Below are positions 32,370 to 40,642 of a DNA stretch of 64,000 nucleotides, in pieces. The stretch's first letter is position 1. Each line of letters begins with the position of its first letter. Below the pieces are notes generated by a model. That model had not been told where the DNA came from, did no database searches, and worked only from the letters and a program-made list of their open reading frames with translations. The position numbers and the translations under genes are program-made. The stretch is taken from the NCBI GenBank assembly GCA_035555675.1, contig DATMGH010000147.1, positions 1 through 64,000 of the forward strand, written 5' to 3'. The DNA comes from Solirubrobacter sp035555675. GTDB lineage: Bacteria > Actinomycetota > Thermoleophilia > Solirubrobacterales > Solirubrobacteraceae.

Positions 32370-32809
32370 GCGCCGGGCGCGTACTCGGCGCGCAGGTCGC
32401 CGTAGCCGACCGGCTGGGCGCAGTGGCTGCAGACCAGGTGCGGGTCCGCCTCCGCGCCGCACGCCTTGTGGTAGAGGCGCACCGGCGGGTCGTCGACCTT
32501 GTAGCGGTCGCCCCACTCCATCAGCGCCAGCAGGACCGGGTACAGGTCCAGGCCCTTGCGCGTGAGCCGGTACTCGTGGCGGGGCGGGCGCTCGGAGTAG
32601 CGCGCGCGCTCGAACACGCCCTCGTCGACCAGCCGGTTGAGGCGCTCCGACAGCAGCGTGCGGCCGATCTGCAGGCGATCCTGGAACGTGTCGAAGCGGC
32701 TGGTGCCGCGAAACGCCTCGCGCAGGACCAGCATCGTCCAGCGGTCACCGAGCACCGACCACGTGCGCGCGACCGAGCAGTACACCTCGTCGAGGTCGCG
32801 GTGCCTCAT
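32363..32809 (-). CDS. HxlR family transcriptional regulator
   Basis: A 148-aa winged-helix regulator of the HxlR/MarR-like group. It has the family N-terminus CSVARTWSVLGDRWTMLVLR (~11-30), the recognition region RTLLSERLNRLVDEGVFER (~50) and the wing RPPRHEYRLTRKGLDLYPV (~73). The C-terminal ~45 residues add HKACGAEADPHLVCSHCAQP, with four cysteines and a His that could hold a metal, an extension found in a subset of family members. It heads the long leftward aromatic-CoA unit and lies 14 bp from the divergent PaaX-type gene, so both probably control this promoter region. Confidence 0.85.
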   Translation of the reverse strand: MRHRDLDEVYCSVARTWSVLGDRWTMLVLREAFRGTSRFDTFQDRLQIGRTLLSERLNRLVDEGVFERARYSERPPRHEYRLTRKGLDLYPVLLALMEWGDRYKVDDPPVRLYHKACGAEADPHLVCSHCAQPVGYGDLRAEYAPGAW

Positions 32810-32823
32810 GTCGGGCGAGGATA

Positions 32824-33645
32824 GTGTCCGCGGTCGTGGAAGACGTCCTGCGACGCCGCTCGGTCGGCGCCCCCGCCGCCCGTTCGACGCTGCTCACCGT
32901 GCTCGGCGAGTACCTGCTGCCGCGGCCCGCCGGAGTCTGGCAGGAGGCGCTGATCGGCTCGCTGCGGCTGCTCGGCTTCAGCGAGTCCGCGGCCCGCCAG
33001 GCGGTCGCCCGCAGCGCGCGCGAGGGCTGGCTGGCAGGCGAGCGCGTCGGCCGGCGGTCGCGGATGCGGCTGACGCCGACCTCGGCGGCGCTGCTGCGCG
33101 ACGGCGCGCGGCGGATCTACGGGTTCGGCGGGCCGGTGAGCTGGGACGGGCGCTGGCTGCTGCTCGTCCTGCGCGTGCCCGAGCCGCGGCGTGAGCTGCG
33201 CCACCGGCTCACGACGCAGCTCGCGTGGGCCGGGTTCGGGTCGCTCGGCAACGGGCTCTGGATCACGCCGCACGTGGACCGCGAAGCGCTCGTGCAGGCG
33301 GAGGCGCCGGCGCAGCTGCTGTCGTTCCGAGCCGAGCTGGGCGCGCTCGGGGAGGTCTCGCGCGTGATCGACGAGGCGTGGAACCTGCCGGACCTGCGCG
33401 AGCACTACGCGCAGTTCATCGCCGACTTCGCGCCCTCGCGGCCGCGCTCGGCGGCGGCGACGTTCGCGACCCAGACGGCGATCGTGCACGCGTGGCGGCG
33501 GTTCCCGTTCATCGACCCGGACCTGCCGGACGACCTGCTCCCGGGCGACTGGCCGCGCGAGCGCGCGCACGCGCTGTTCCGCGAGCGCCACGAGCGCTGG
33601 GCGGACGCGGCCCAGGCGCACTTCGACACGCTGGCGGCGCCGTGA
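32824..33645 (+). CDS. PaaX family transcriptional regulator
   Basis: A 273-aa repressor of the PaaX family, which senses aryl-CoA esters such as phenylacetyl-CoA. Typical features are an N-terminal winged helix (RSTLLTVLGEYLLP, then GFSESAARQAVARSAREGW at ~55), the linker RRSRMRLTPTSAALL (~76), and a central domain with WDGRWLLLVLRVPE and LRHRLTTQLAWAGFGSLGNG (~120). The start is GTG 32824. Divergent from HxlR and the CoA-ligase unit, it is the natural regulator of that unit. Its stop shares GTGA with the asparaginase gene, so the two are co-transcribed. Confidence 0.85.
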   Translation: MSAVVEDVLRRRSVGAPAARSTLLTVLGEYLLPRPAGVWQEALIGSLRLLGFSESAARQAVARSAREGWLAGERVGRRSRMRLTPTSAALLRDGARRIYGFGGPVSWDGRWLLLVLRVPEPRRELRHRLTTQLAWAGFGSLGNGLWITPHVDREALVQAEAPAQLLSFRAELGALGEVSRVIDEAWNLPDLREHYAQFIADFAPSRPRSAAATFATQTAIVHAWRRFPFIDPDLPDDLLPGDWPRERAHALFRERHERWADAAQAHFDTLAAP

Positions 33646-34649
33646 AGCGGATCTACGTCGCCTACGTGGGCGGCACGATCGGGATGCGGCCGGGCGCCGA
33701 CGGCTACGAGCCGGCGCCGGGACATCTGACCGGGCAGGTCCGCGGGCGGCCGGAGCTCAACGAGCCGGAGGTGCCGGAGCTGACGATCGCCGAGTACGAG
33801 CCGCTGCTGGACTCGGCGAACATGCGGCCCGTGGACTGGCTGCGGATCGCGCGGGACATCGCCGAGCGGCGGGACGCGTTCGACGGGTTCGTCGTCCTGC
33901 ACGGGACGGACACGATGGCCTACACGGCCTCGGCGCTCGCGTTCCTGCTGCGCGGGCTCGGGCGGCCGGTGGTCGTGACCGGGTCGCAGATCCCGCTCGG
34001 CGTGCTGCGCAGCGACGGGCGGCGGAACCTGCTGACCTCGGTGCTGGTCGCGGCGCGCGACGACGTGCGCGAGGTCTGCCTCGTGTTCGGCTCGCGGATC
34101 CTGCGCGGGTGCCGGGCGATCAAGGCCAGCGCGAGCGGCTTCGAGGCGTTCGAGTCGCCGAACGTCGCGGCTTTGGGCTCCGCGGGCGTGACGATCGAGG
34201 TCGACGGGGCGCGGCTGCGCACGGCGGCGCCGGCGCCGATCGCGCTGCCGGCCGCGCTCGACGCGCCGGTCGGGCTGCTGCGCCTGTACCCCGGGATGCC
34301 GGCGGCGCTGCTGGAGGCGGCGCTGGCGGCGCCGGTGCGTGGGCTCGTGCTCGAGGCCTACGGCGCCGGGACGGTGCCGGCCGCCGACCCGGAGGTCCTG
34401 CGGGTCCTGGCGGAAGGGGCCGCGCGGGGCGTCGTGATCCTGGTCGTGAGCCAGTGCGTGGACGGGCGGGTCGACCTCGGCGCGTACGCGTCGAGCGGGC
34501 CGCTGGTGCGGGCGGGCGCCGTCGGCGGGCTCGACATGACCACCGAGGCGGCGTACGCCAAGCTCGTCGTCCTGCTCTCGGAGGGACACCGTGCGGATGC
34601 GCTGCGCGAGCTGCTCGCGCGCGACCTGGCCGGCGAGCTGACGCCGTAG
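33642..34649 (+). CDS. type I L-asparaginase (cytoplasmic)
   Basis: A 335-aa asparaginase hydrolysing L-asparagine to aspartate and ammonia. Both catalytic threonine sites are visible: YVGGTIGM (~8-15) and VLHGTDTMAYTASAL (~86), followed by PVVVTGSQIPLG (~110) and FGSRILRGCRAIKASASGF (~150, with a Lys of the second triad). A signal peptide is absent and the length fits AnsA rather than periplasmic AnsB. The start is GTG 33642, overlapping the PaaX stop. Coupling to a PaaX-type regulator is unusual and may simply reflect read-through. Confidence 0.85.
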   Translation: MKRIYVAYVGGTIGMRPGADGYEPAPGHLTGQVRGRPELNEPEVPELTIAEYEPLLDSANMRPVDWLRIARDIAERRDAFDGFVVLHGTDTMAYTASALAFLLRGLGRPVVVTGSQIPLGVLRSDGRRNLLTSVLVAARDDVREVCLVFGSRILRGCRAIKASASGFEAFESPNVAALGSAGVTIEVDGARLRTAAPAPIALPAALDAPVGLLRLYPGMPAALLEAALAAPVRGLVLEAYGAGTVPAADPEVLRVLAEGAARGVVILVVSQCVDGRVDLGAYASSGPLVRAGAVGGLDMTTEAAYAKLVVLLSEGHRADALRELLARDLAGELTP

Positions 34650-34713
34650 CCGGGTGTCCTCACGCGTACCCTGGACCGTTCGCGGGCCGGCGTTTCGGGC
34701 AAGCTGTGCAGTC

Positions 34714-35889
34714 GTGTCCACTCGCATCTTCCTGGCCGCGGTCGCGGCCGGCGTGCTCGCCTGCAGCTCCGTGGCGTTCGCCAAGACCATCACCGGCTCC
34801 AACGCCGCCGACCAGCTGACCGGCACCGACGGGCCGGACGTCATCAACGGGCTCGGCGGGCGGGACCTGATCCGCGGCCTGGGCGGCGACGACACGCTCA
34901 CCGGCGACACCGGGCCGGACACGCTCGAGGGCGGCGCCGGCAACGACAGCCTCGACGGCGGCTCCGGCGACGACCGGCTCGACGGCGGGGACGGCAACGA
35001 CAAGCTGATCGGCGGCTTCGGGCACGACACGCTGCTCGGCGGCGCGGGCGACGACACGCTCGAGGGCGGCGCGGCGCCGGACGTGCTGTGGGGCGGTGAC
35101 GGCAACGACGTGCTCGACGGTGGCAGCGGCGGGGACGAGATCCACGGCGGCAACGGCAACGACGAGATCCACTCCGACACCGGGCCCGACGTGATCGACG
35201 CCGGGCCGGGCGACGACGTCATCCACCTCAACAGCGACCCGCCGAGCGCGATCCGCAGCATCGACTGCGGGGACGGCGACGACACCGTGTACAACTCGCC
35301 GCCGCCGAACGGCGTCAGCAACCGGCGGCTGCTGGCCGCTCAGCCGAACTGCGAGCACGTGATCGACCTCGCCGCCGACCGCGACCCGACGCGCGGCATC
35401 AGCTGGACGGGCAACGGCACCAAGCACGGCAGCGAGCGCAACGACCGGCTCAACGGCGGGCACGGCTCGAACAAGCTCTACGGCCAGGGCGGCGACGACG
35501 TGATCTGGGGCGACGCGGCGCACGACAGCGGCGGCGCCCGGGCGCGCGCGCAGAAGGACTTCCTGTCCGGCGGCGCGGGCGACGACACCCTCTACGGCGG
35601 CCGCGGCACGAACACGCTGCTCGGCGGCGACGGCAACGACTACCTGCAGGGCAACGGGCTGCGCTCGACGCTGCTGGGCGGGCGCGGCAACGACAACATC
35701 CGCGTCACCGGCGGCACCTCACGGGTCGACGCGGGCCCCGGCGACGACACCATCACCGCGATCTTCAACCGGGGCTCCGCGCGTGTGAAGTGCGGGCCGG
35801 GCAACGACACCGTCATCGTCTCGCGCTTCAAGGGCAACCGGCGCCGGGTCTCCGTCGCCAAGGACTGCGAGAAGCGCGTCAAGGGCTAA
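34714..35889 (+). CDS. secreted RTX-like calcium-binding repeat protein
   Basis: A 391-aa exported protein. A signal peptide (STRIFLAAVAAGVLACSSVA, cut near AFA) is followed by two blocks of GGxGxDxLx-type nonapeptide repeats (about residues 30-170 and 245-350). An intervening segment has two Cys (SIDCGDGDDTV, QPNCEHVI), and the Cys/Arg/Lys-rich end also has two (VKCGPGND, AKDCEKR). Such repeats form a calcium-binding parallel beta-roll outside the cell. No enzymatic domain is seen. The GTG at 34714 is preferred over the in-frame upstream start at 34654 because it places the signal peptide at the N-terminus. It is followed by the gene-free repeat region. Confidence 0.8.
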   Translation: MSTRIFLAAVAAGVLACSSVAFAKTITGSNAADQLTGTDGPDVINGLGGRDLIRGLGGDDTLTGDTGPDTLEGGAGNDSLDGGSGDDRLDGGDGNDKLIGGFGHDTLLGGAGDDTLEGGAAPDVLWGGDGNDVLDGGSGGDEIHGGNGNDEIHSDTGPDVIDAGPGDDVIHLNSDPPSAIRSIDCGDGDDTVYNSPPPNGVSNRRLLAAQPNCEHVIDLAADRDPTRGISWTGNGTKHGSERNDRLNGGHGSNKLYGQGGDDVIWGDAAHDSGGARARAQKDFLSGGAGDDTLYGGRGTNTLLGGDGNDYLQGNGLRSTLLGGRGNDNIRVTGGTSRVDAGPGDDTITAIFNRGSARVKCGPGNDTVIVSRFKGNRRRVSVAKDCEKRVKG

Positions 35890-36070
35890 GCCGCGGGGCG
35901 CGGCGTGACGACGCGCCGGGCGCCGCGACGACGCGGCGGCCGCGACGACGCGGGCGCCGCGACGGGCGACGACGACGCGACGGGCGACGACGACGGTGCG
36001 ATGGCGCGCGGCCCGCGGCGAAGCGAGCGGCGGCCGCGCGGGCGGCGCGACGCGACGCGCCTCCCCCGCG

Positions 36071-36167
36071 TCTCGTCGCACCGGAAAACGAAGGGTCACA
36101 AACCCGCCCACACGGCACATTCGCGACCACTCGCCACGCCAAATGGCGCGTTGCCGCTCACCGAGCG
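36071..36167. repeat. 97-bp direct repeat, copy A
   Basis: Runs from TCTCGTCGCACC to CACCGAGCG and is repeated 264 bp downstream with three mismatches. It is less GC-rich than its surroundings and contains a small perfect stem CGCCA-AA-TGGCG. The preceding ~80 bp (from 35992) are also shared, less perfectly. Confidence 0.8.
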
Positions 36168-36334
36168 CGCCGGACGCGGCAGCGCGCGACGACGCGACGG
36201 GCGGCGCGGCGACGACGCGACGGCCGGCCCGGCGACGACGCGACGGGCGGCGATGACGGTGCGATGGCGCGCGGCGCGCGGCGGAGCGAGCGGCGGCTGG
36301 GCGGGCGCCGCGACGATGGCGCGCTTCTGCCCCG

Positions 36335-36431
36335 TCTCGTCGCACCAGAAAACGAAGGGTCACAAACACGCCCACACGGCACATCCGCGACCACTCGCCA
36401 CGCCAAATGGCGCGTTGCCGCTCACCGAGCG
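36335..36431. repeat. 97-bp direct repeat, copy B
   Basis: Second copy of the 36071-36167 unit; the three differences are single-base changes. Conservation is much higher here than in the flanking GC-rich spacer, so this part may be functional (structured RNA, protein-binding site) or recently duplicated. Confidence 0.8.
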
Positions 36432-37104
36432 TACCCGCCGAGGGACGGCGCACGCTCGATCGACCACCCCCTCACCTGCTGCCGTTCGCCCGCGCCACCG
36501 CCCGGCCGGCGGACGACGAAGCGAGGCGTGCCGCGAGCGCCCGGCACAAGGGGCGCGAGTGGCGCCGAGGAGAGGCGCGCCGCGGGCGCCGCGGGACGAG
36601 GGCGCAAGTAGCGTCGCGGGCGCCGCCCGACGAGGGCGCAAGTAGCGCCGCGGGCGCCGCCGGACGAAAGGCGCGAGGCGGCCGCGGGCGCGCGGTGCGA
36701 GTGGCGCCGAGGCGAGGCGCGCCGCGAACGCCGCGGGACGAGGGCGCGAGTGGCGCCGCGGGCGCCGCCCGACGAGGGCGCAAGTAGCGCCGCGGGCGCC
36801 GCCGGACGAGGGGCGCGAGGCACGCCGCGGGCGCGCGGTGCGAGTGGCGCCGGGGCGAGGCGCGCCGCGGGCGCCGCGGGACGAGGGCGCGAGTGGCGCC
36901 GCAGGTGCCGCCCGACGAGGGCGCAAGTAGCGCCGCGGGCGCCGCCGGACGACGACGCGAGTGGCGCCGGACGAGGGCCGCGAGGCGCGCCGCGGGACGA
37001 GGCGCGAGGCGCGCCGCGGGACGAGGGGCGCGAATGGCGCCGCCCGGACGAGGGCGCACGTGGCGCCGCGGGCGGCGCGTGCGCATCGCGCCGCGGGCGC
37101 GCGG

Positions 37105-37986
37105 TCAGGCGAGGTACGCGCTGGCGCGGCGCCAGCCGAGCCACGCGGGCATCATCACCGCGAGGCGGGCCATGACCGCGCACGCGAACCAGAGCGGCGC
37201 GGAGGCCAGCGGGATGCAGACGGGCGGGCGGTCGTGGACCAGGAGCCCGACCGCGAGTACGCCGACGAGGCCCGCGATCACGACCCCGGCGCTCGCGACC
37301 ACGGCGGTGCCCGGGACCTCGGAACGCCCGTCCGCCCCCGTCAGCCGGTCCACGCGGCCCGGGGCGATGCCGCCCTCCTCGAACGCCAGCAGCGCCGCGG
37401 CCAGCGGCGCGCGGCCGCCGGAACGGGCGGCCGCGTCGTCCGCCGCCAGCTCCGCCAGCGCCTGCTCGCGCCGCGGCAGCGCGCCCAGCGCGTACGCGTC
37501 GCCGATCGCCCGCGCGATCAGGATCCGCAGCGGGTCGCGCCGGCACGCGTGGTGGGACTCGTGCGCCACGGCCGCGGCCAAGGACTCAGGGCTCAGGGCC
37601 GCGAGCGCGCCCTCGGACACGTAGACCCGCGGCCGCAGCAGCCCGGCGCAGAACGCCAGTGGCCGCGCGGTCGGGACGATCCACACCGTCCGGCCGCCGA
37701 TCGCCCGCGTCCCGCTCACCGGCAGTCCGGAGCGCACGCGCCGGTGCGCCGCGACCCCCCGTGACACGGAGATCGCCAGCCGCCCGAACGCGAACAGGTC
37801 GAACAGCGCCAGCAAGAGCAGCAGCACGCCCTGCAGGTGCAGCTCGCCGCGCGGCAGCGCCTGCACCGCGCTGATCAGGACGTCGCGGTGGAAGCGGGCG
37901 ACGTCGAGCTCGAACACCAGCGCGACCAGGAACACGGTCCCGCCGAACGCGGCGATCGCGAACTCGGTCCGCCGCAGGTCACGCAT
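37105..37986 (-). CDS. M56 (BlaR1/MecR1-like) family membrane metallopeptidase
   Basis: A 293-aa membrane peptidase. TM segments are at ~8-27, ~52-70 and near the C-terminus (GVVIAGLVGVLAVGLL and LWFACAVMARLAVM). The gluzincin motif is in AVAHESHHACRRDPL (~138; H-E-x-x-H reads HESHH), followed by an E-A-A-D-D-type third-ligand region (LAELAADDAAA, ~178). There is no penicillin-binding sensor domain, so it is shorter than BlaR1 (~585 aa). The ATG 37986 overlaps the BlaI-type gene by 8 bp. By analogy it would cleave or inactivate that repressor on a cell-envelope signal. Confidence 0.8.
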   Translation of the reverse strand: MRDLRRTEFAIAAFGGTVFLVALVFELDVARFHRDVLISAVQALPRGELHLQGVLLLLLALFDLFAFGRLAISVSRGVAAHRRVRSGLPVSGTRAIGGRTVWIVPTARPLAFCAGLLRPRVYVSEGALAALSPESLAAAVAHESHHACRRDPLRILIARAIGDAYALGALPRREQALAELAADDAAARSGGRAPLAAALLAFEEGGIAPGRVDRLTGADGRSEVPGTAVVASAGVVIAGLVGVLAVGLLVHDRPPVCIPLASAPLWFACAVMARLAVMMPAWLGWRRASAYLA

Positions 37987-38356
37987 CGCTCGCCAGCCGG
38001 CGCAGCCTTTCCAGCCGCTCGGCGTCGAGCGTGCCGATGTGGCGGGCGAAGTGCGCGAGCGCGAGGTCGCCGTAGCCTTCGACGAGGGCGGCGACCTCGG
38101 CCTCCGCGCGCGAGCGCAGGTACGCGTCGCGCGACATCGCCGGCGCGTAGACGTCCAGCCGCCCGGCCCGGCGCCGGACCAGCAGGCCCTTCGCGTCGAG
38201 CCGGGTCATGACGGTCAGCAGCGTGGTGTACGCGCGCACCTTGCCGCCGCGCGCGTTCAGCGCCTCCTGAACGTCACGCACCGTCGCCTCGGGGCGCGCC
38301 CACAGCTCCTCCATGACCTCGGCTTCGAGGGAGTGGAGCGTGGGCGGCGCGTCCAT
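37979..38356 (-). CDS. BlaI/MecI/CopY family transcriptional repressor
   Basis: A 125-aa winged-helix repressor. It shows LHSLEAEVMEELWARPEATV (~7-26), the recognition helix region RAYTTLLTVMTRLDAKGLL (~41-59), the wing VRRRAGRLDVYAPAMSRD and a C-terminal dimerisation helix. This is the complete family layout. It is paired with the M56 peptidase gene, 8-bp overlap, as in bla/mec-type regulatory switches. No beta-lactamase or PBP gene is in the window; the adjacent upstream secreted-protein genes (38369-42097) lie only 12 bp away, so they may be targets or simply share a transcript. Confidence 0.88.
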   Translation of the reverse strand: MDAPPTLHSLEAEVMEELWARPEATVRDVQEALNARGGKVRAYTTLLTVMTRLDAKGLLVRRRAGRLDVYAPAMSRDAYLRSRAEAEVAALVEGYGDLALAHFARHIGTLDAERLERLRRLASDA

Positions 38357-38368
38357 GGAACGTGAACC

Positions 38369-39172
38369 CTAGAGGCGGAAGGTCGCCCGCGCGGTGTAGC
38401 GCTTGTTGCCCTGCGTGACGGTCCAGCTGGCGGTGTAGTTGCCGCCCTTCATGCCCTTCAGCGCGCCGCCCTTGAGCTGCACGACCTGCCCGGGCACGAC
38501 CCCGACCTGCGGGATCGTCGCGTTGCGCGCGGTCGGGCCGGTGATCTTGACCGTGCCGCCGACCGGGTCCAGCGTGTTGCCGGTGTTGCGGACCTCGAGC
38601 GCCAGCGAGCGGTTGTTGCCGCGGCCGAGCACGCGCGTGCTGCCGAGCTTGAGGTTCGGCCGCTTGGACTTCGGGTTCAGCCGCAGGCGGCCGACGAGGT
38701 CCCACTGCGGGACGATGCCGTTGCGCGCCTTGGCCTTCTTCTGCTTGGCGAACACCTCGAGCGCGCCGTACAGCGAGCCGCCGCGCGGGATCCGCTTCAT
38801 CTTCAGCGTGACCTTGCGCGAGCCGGGCTTGAGGTCGAACGACTTCGGGCTGCCGACCACGTACGGCGAGAGGTTCGCCTTTCGGTTCATCGCCACCTGG
38901 CCGGACCCGCGGTTCTGGCTCCACGGGCGCACGGTGATCGTGACCCGCATCGTGTCCTTGGTCGTGTTCTTGACCGTGAACGTGCCGATCTTGCCCTTCC
39001 TGGCCGTGGTCTCGATGGTGGCCGGCGTGAACGAGACGCCGCCCTGCGACTGGGCCGCCCGCGCCGTCGGCGCTGAGTCGTCCGCCTGAGCCGCGATCAC
39101 CCCGCCCGCCGCGGAACCCACGACGGCAAGGCTGAGAGCGCCGGCGACAAGCCGACTCCTAGCGCGCTTCAC
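38369..39172 (-). CDS. secreted protein, paralogue of the 39847-40614 product
   Basis: A 267-aa exported protein of no recognised family. The signal peptide (RLVAGALSLAVVGSAAGGVI) is followed by two beta-rich modules. Shared with the 255-aa protein at 39847 are the patterns VRPW, SLYGALEV, RLVG-like VGRLRL, and VRNTGNTLDPVGG. The Arg-Pro-Trp and Tyr-Gly-Ala-Leu-Glu-Val blocks recall the two-Ig DUF916-type surface proteins of Gram-positives, but this is weak. It is Lys/Arg-rich (basic) and lacks LPXTG or a C-terminal anchor. It is part of a run of four leftward secreted-protein genes ending at the BlaI/M56 pair. Confidence 0.65.
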   Translation of the reverse strand: MKRARSRLVAGALSLAVVGSAAGGVIAAQADDSAPTARAAQSQGGVSFTPATIETTARKGKIGTFTVKNTTKDTMRVTITVRPWSQNRGSGQVAMNRKANLSPYVVGSPKSFDLKPGSRKVTLKMKRIPRGGSLYGALEVFAKQKKAKARNGIVPQWDLVGRLRLNPKSKRPNLKLGSTRVLGRGNNRSLALEVRNTGNTLDPVGGTVKITGPTARNATIPQVGVVPGQVVQLKGGALKGMKGGNYTASWTVTQGNKRYTARATFRL

Positions 39173-39212
39173 TTCGTCGTTCTCCTTGTTCTGGGTTTCA
39201 GTGGAGAGGCCG

Positions 39213-39725
39213 CTACGGCGTCTCCGTCGAGAGCGTGACCAGCGCCACCTTGCGATAGCTGCCGGTCGACTTGCCCTTCACCTTCTGGCGCAGCTTGATG
39301 GTTGCGGTGCCGTTGGACCGGCCCGTCGCGTCCGTCCACTTGGTCAGCAGCGGGTCCACCGACGCGTTGAGCGGCTGGAACGCCGCCTTGCCGACCCTCG
39401 CCTCCAGCGGAGACGGAAGCTTCTTCTTGCCGACCGAGATGTAGCCGAGCTTGGAGCCCTTCGTCGCGTCGCCGTCGGCGATCGAGAGCAGCGTGGGCCC
39501 GTCCGTCGAGATCGCGGTCACCGCGATCGACATCTCGTAGGACTTCGTCTTCGAGAACGACGCGAACCCCTTCGCCGGCTGCGGCAGGATCAGCTCCAGG
39601 AAGCTCGGGACGCTGCCGCCGACGCCGACGCCGCCGCCCACCGGATCGGCGGACTGCGCCAGGGCCGCAGACGGCACGGCCAGCGCGGCGAGCGCGGAAG
39701 TGGCGAGGATCGTTCGCAGCTTCAT
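39213..39725 (-). CDS. secreted protein with WxL-like beta domain
   Basis: A 170-aa exported protein: signal peptide (MKLRTILATSALAALAVPSA), then GGSVPSFLELIL, YEMSIAVTAISTDGPTLLSI, PSPLEARVGKAAFQPL and the ending KVALVTLSTETP. The order and phrases parallel the C-terminal domain of the M1 peptidase at 55688-57619 (NVPATLALSL, TGTVVSTAGDATLTVV, ASPLQARSGAAAFAPL, ending TYTLSTTNP). It is therefore a stand-alone version of that surface-domain family. It lies between the two paralogous secreted proteins, which suggests a jointly assembled envelope structure. Confidence 0.65.
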   Translation of the reverse strand: MKLRTILATSALAALAVPSAALAQSADPVGGGVGVGGSVPSFLELILPQPAKGFASFSKTKSYEMSIAVTAISTDGPTLLSIADGDATKGSKLGYISVGKKKLPSPLEARVGKAAFQPLNASVDPLLTKWTDATGRSNGTATIKLRQKVKGKSTGSYRKVALVTLSTETP

Positions 39726-39846
39726 CGGTTCCCTTCCAGGAGCTTCTTCATGACCACCGCTCCTACCAACACCGCGCCGAGCGATTCGGAGCGGCTGCCA
39801 GCCGGAACGCGTCGAGCGTAGCCGCCCGCGGGCAGAATCGGACGCG

Positions 39847-40614
39847 TCACTTGACCTTGAACTTCTTCGTCGCCGACAGCGCCTTCTTGCCGCGCTGGTT
39901 GAGCGTCACCGTCGCGGTGTAGGCGCCGCGCGAGAGCTTCGTACCGGCCGGCAGGTTGACGGTCTTGCCGGGCAGGATGCGCACCGCCGCGATCGCCAGG
40001 TTCTTGGTCCCCGACGCGCCCTTGACGCGCACGCTGCCGCTGACCGCGTCGAGCGTGTTGCCCGTGTTCTTGACCGGGATGACCGCCGTGCCGCCGGCCG
40101 TCTTCGGGTTGTTGAGCTTGAGGCCGTACGTCGGCTTGGCGGGCGGGATCCGCACCGCGCCGACGAGCCGGTAGCCGAGCACGACGCCCTTGCGCTTGGC
40201 CACGTCGGTCGGGACGCCGATCACCTCGAGCGCGCCGTACAGGTAGCCGGCGCTCGGCGCGGCGCCGAGCGTCGCCGTGACGTCCTGCGTCGCCCCCGCG
40301 GCGAGCGTGAACGTGGACTTGTCCACGCTGACGCCCGGCAGCTTGCCGCGCCGGTTCGGCGACACGCGGCCGTTGGCCGCCTGCGTCCACGGGCGCGGCG
40401 TCACGGTCACCGTGAGCGGGCCCGCCGAGCGGTTGGCGACCGTAACGGTCGCCAACGGGCCCGGCTGCGCGTCGTGGACGATCAACGAGGGCGACATCGA
40501 CAGCCCGCCCTGGTCCTGCGCGGCGGCGGCCCCACCGGCCGCCGCCTTCTGGCTCAGCGCCGCGCCGGCGCCAAGCGCCGCCACGACGGCGCCGAGCGCC
40601 ACATACCGCTTCAT
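39847..40614 (-). CDS. secreted protein, paralogue of the 38369-39172 product
   Basis: A 255-aa exported protein. It begins with a signal peptide (YVALGAVVAALGAGAAL), followed by GGLSMSPSLIVHDA, the TVTPRPW block (~88), YLYGALEVIG (~140), YRLVGAVRIPP (~158) and VKNTGNTLDAVSG (~185), and ends in a Lys-rich beta module. These match the 267-aa protein two genes downstream in order and spacing, so they are diverged duplicates. Several modules end in repeated Lys, and the domains look like Ig-type beta-sandwiches. No enzyme motif, Cys or anchoring signal is seen. Function unknown; probably envelope-associated. Confidence 0.65.
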   Translation of the reverse strand: MKRYVALGAVVAALGAGAALSQKAAAGGAAAAQDQGGLSMSPSLIVHDAQPGPLATVTVANRSAGPLTVTVTPRPWTQAANGRVSPNRRGKLPGVSVDKSTFTLAAGATQDVTATLGAAPSAGYLYGALEVIGVPTDVAKRKGVVLGYRLVGAVRIPPAKPTYGLKLNNPKTAGGTAVIPVKNTGNTLDAVSGSVRVKGASGTKNLAIAAVRILPGKTVNLPAGTKLSRGAYTATVTLNQRGKKALSATKKFKVK

Positions 40615-40642
40615 CTGCCTTCTCCCTGCCGTGCGAACGCGC

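Larger units (their letters stand above)
35890..37104. repeat. 1.2-kb gene-free, extremely GC-rich repeat region
   Basis: This stretch lies between two convergent gene ends (RTX-like and M56). Open frames occur on both strands but translate to monotonous Ala/Arg/Gly/Pro without domain signals, so I call no gene. The left part holds short GACGACGCGACGG-type tandem runs and a duplicated ~175-bp unit (35992-36167 and 36255-36431). The right part (about 36541-37090) is an array of GACGAGGGCGC / AGTAGCGCC / GCGGGCGCCGC modules with a ~142-bp higher-order period: the module GACGAGGGCGCAAGTAG recurs at 36629, 36771 and 36914. Confidence 0.7.

Noticed and set aside
36422..37546. Long open frame on the minus strand across the GC repeat array into the M56 gene
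   Set aside because: Translation is low-complexity Arg/Ala/Pro, antisense-compatible frames are also open, and it runs out of frame through the real M56 gene. It reflects absence of stops in GC-rich repeats.
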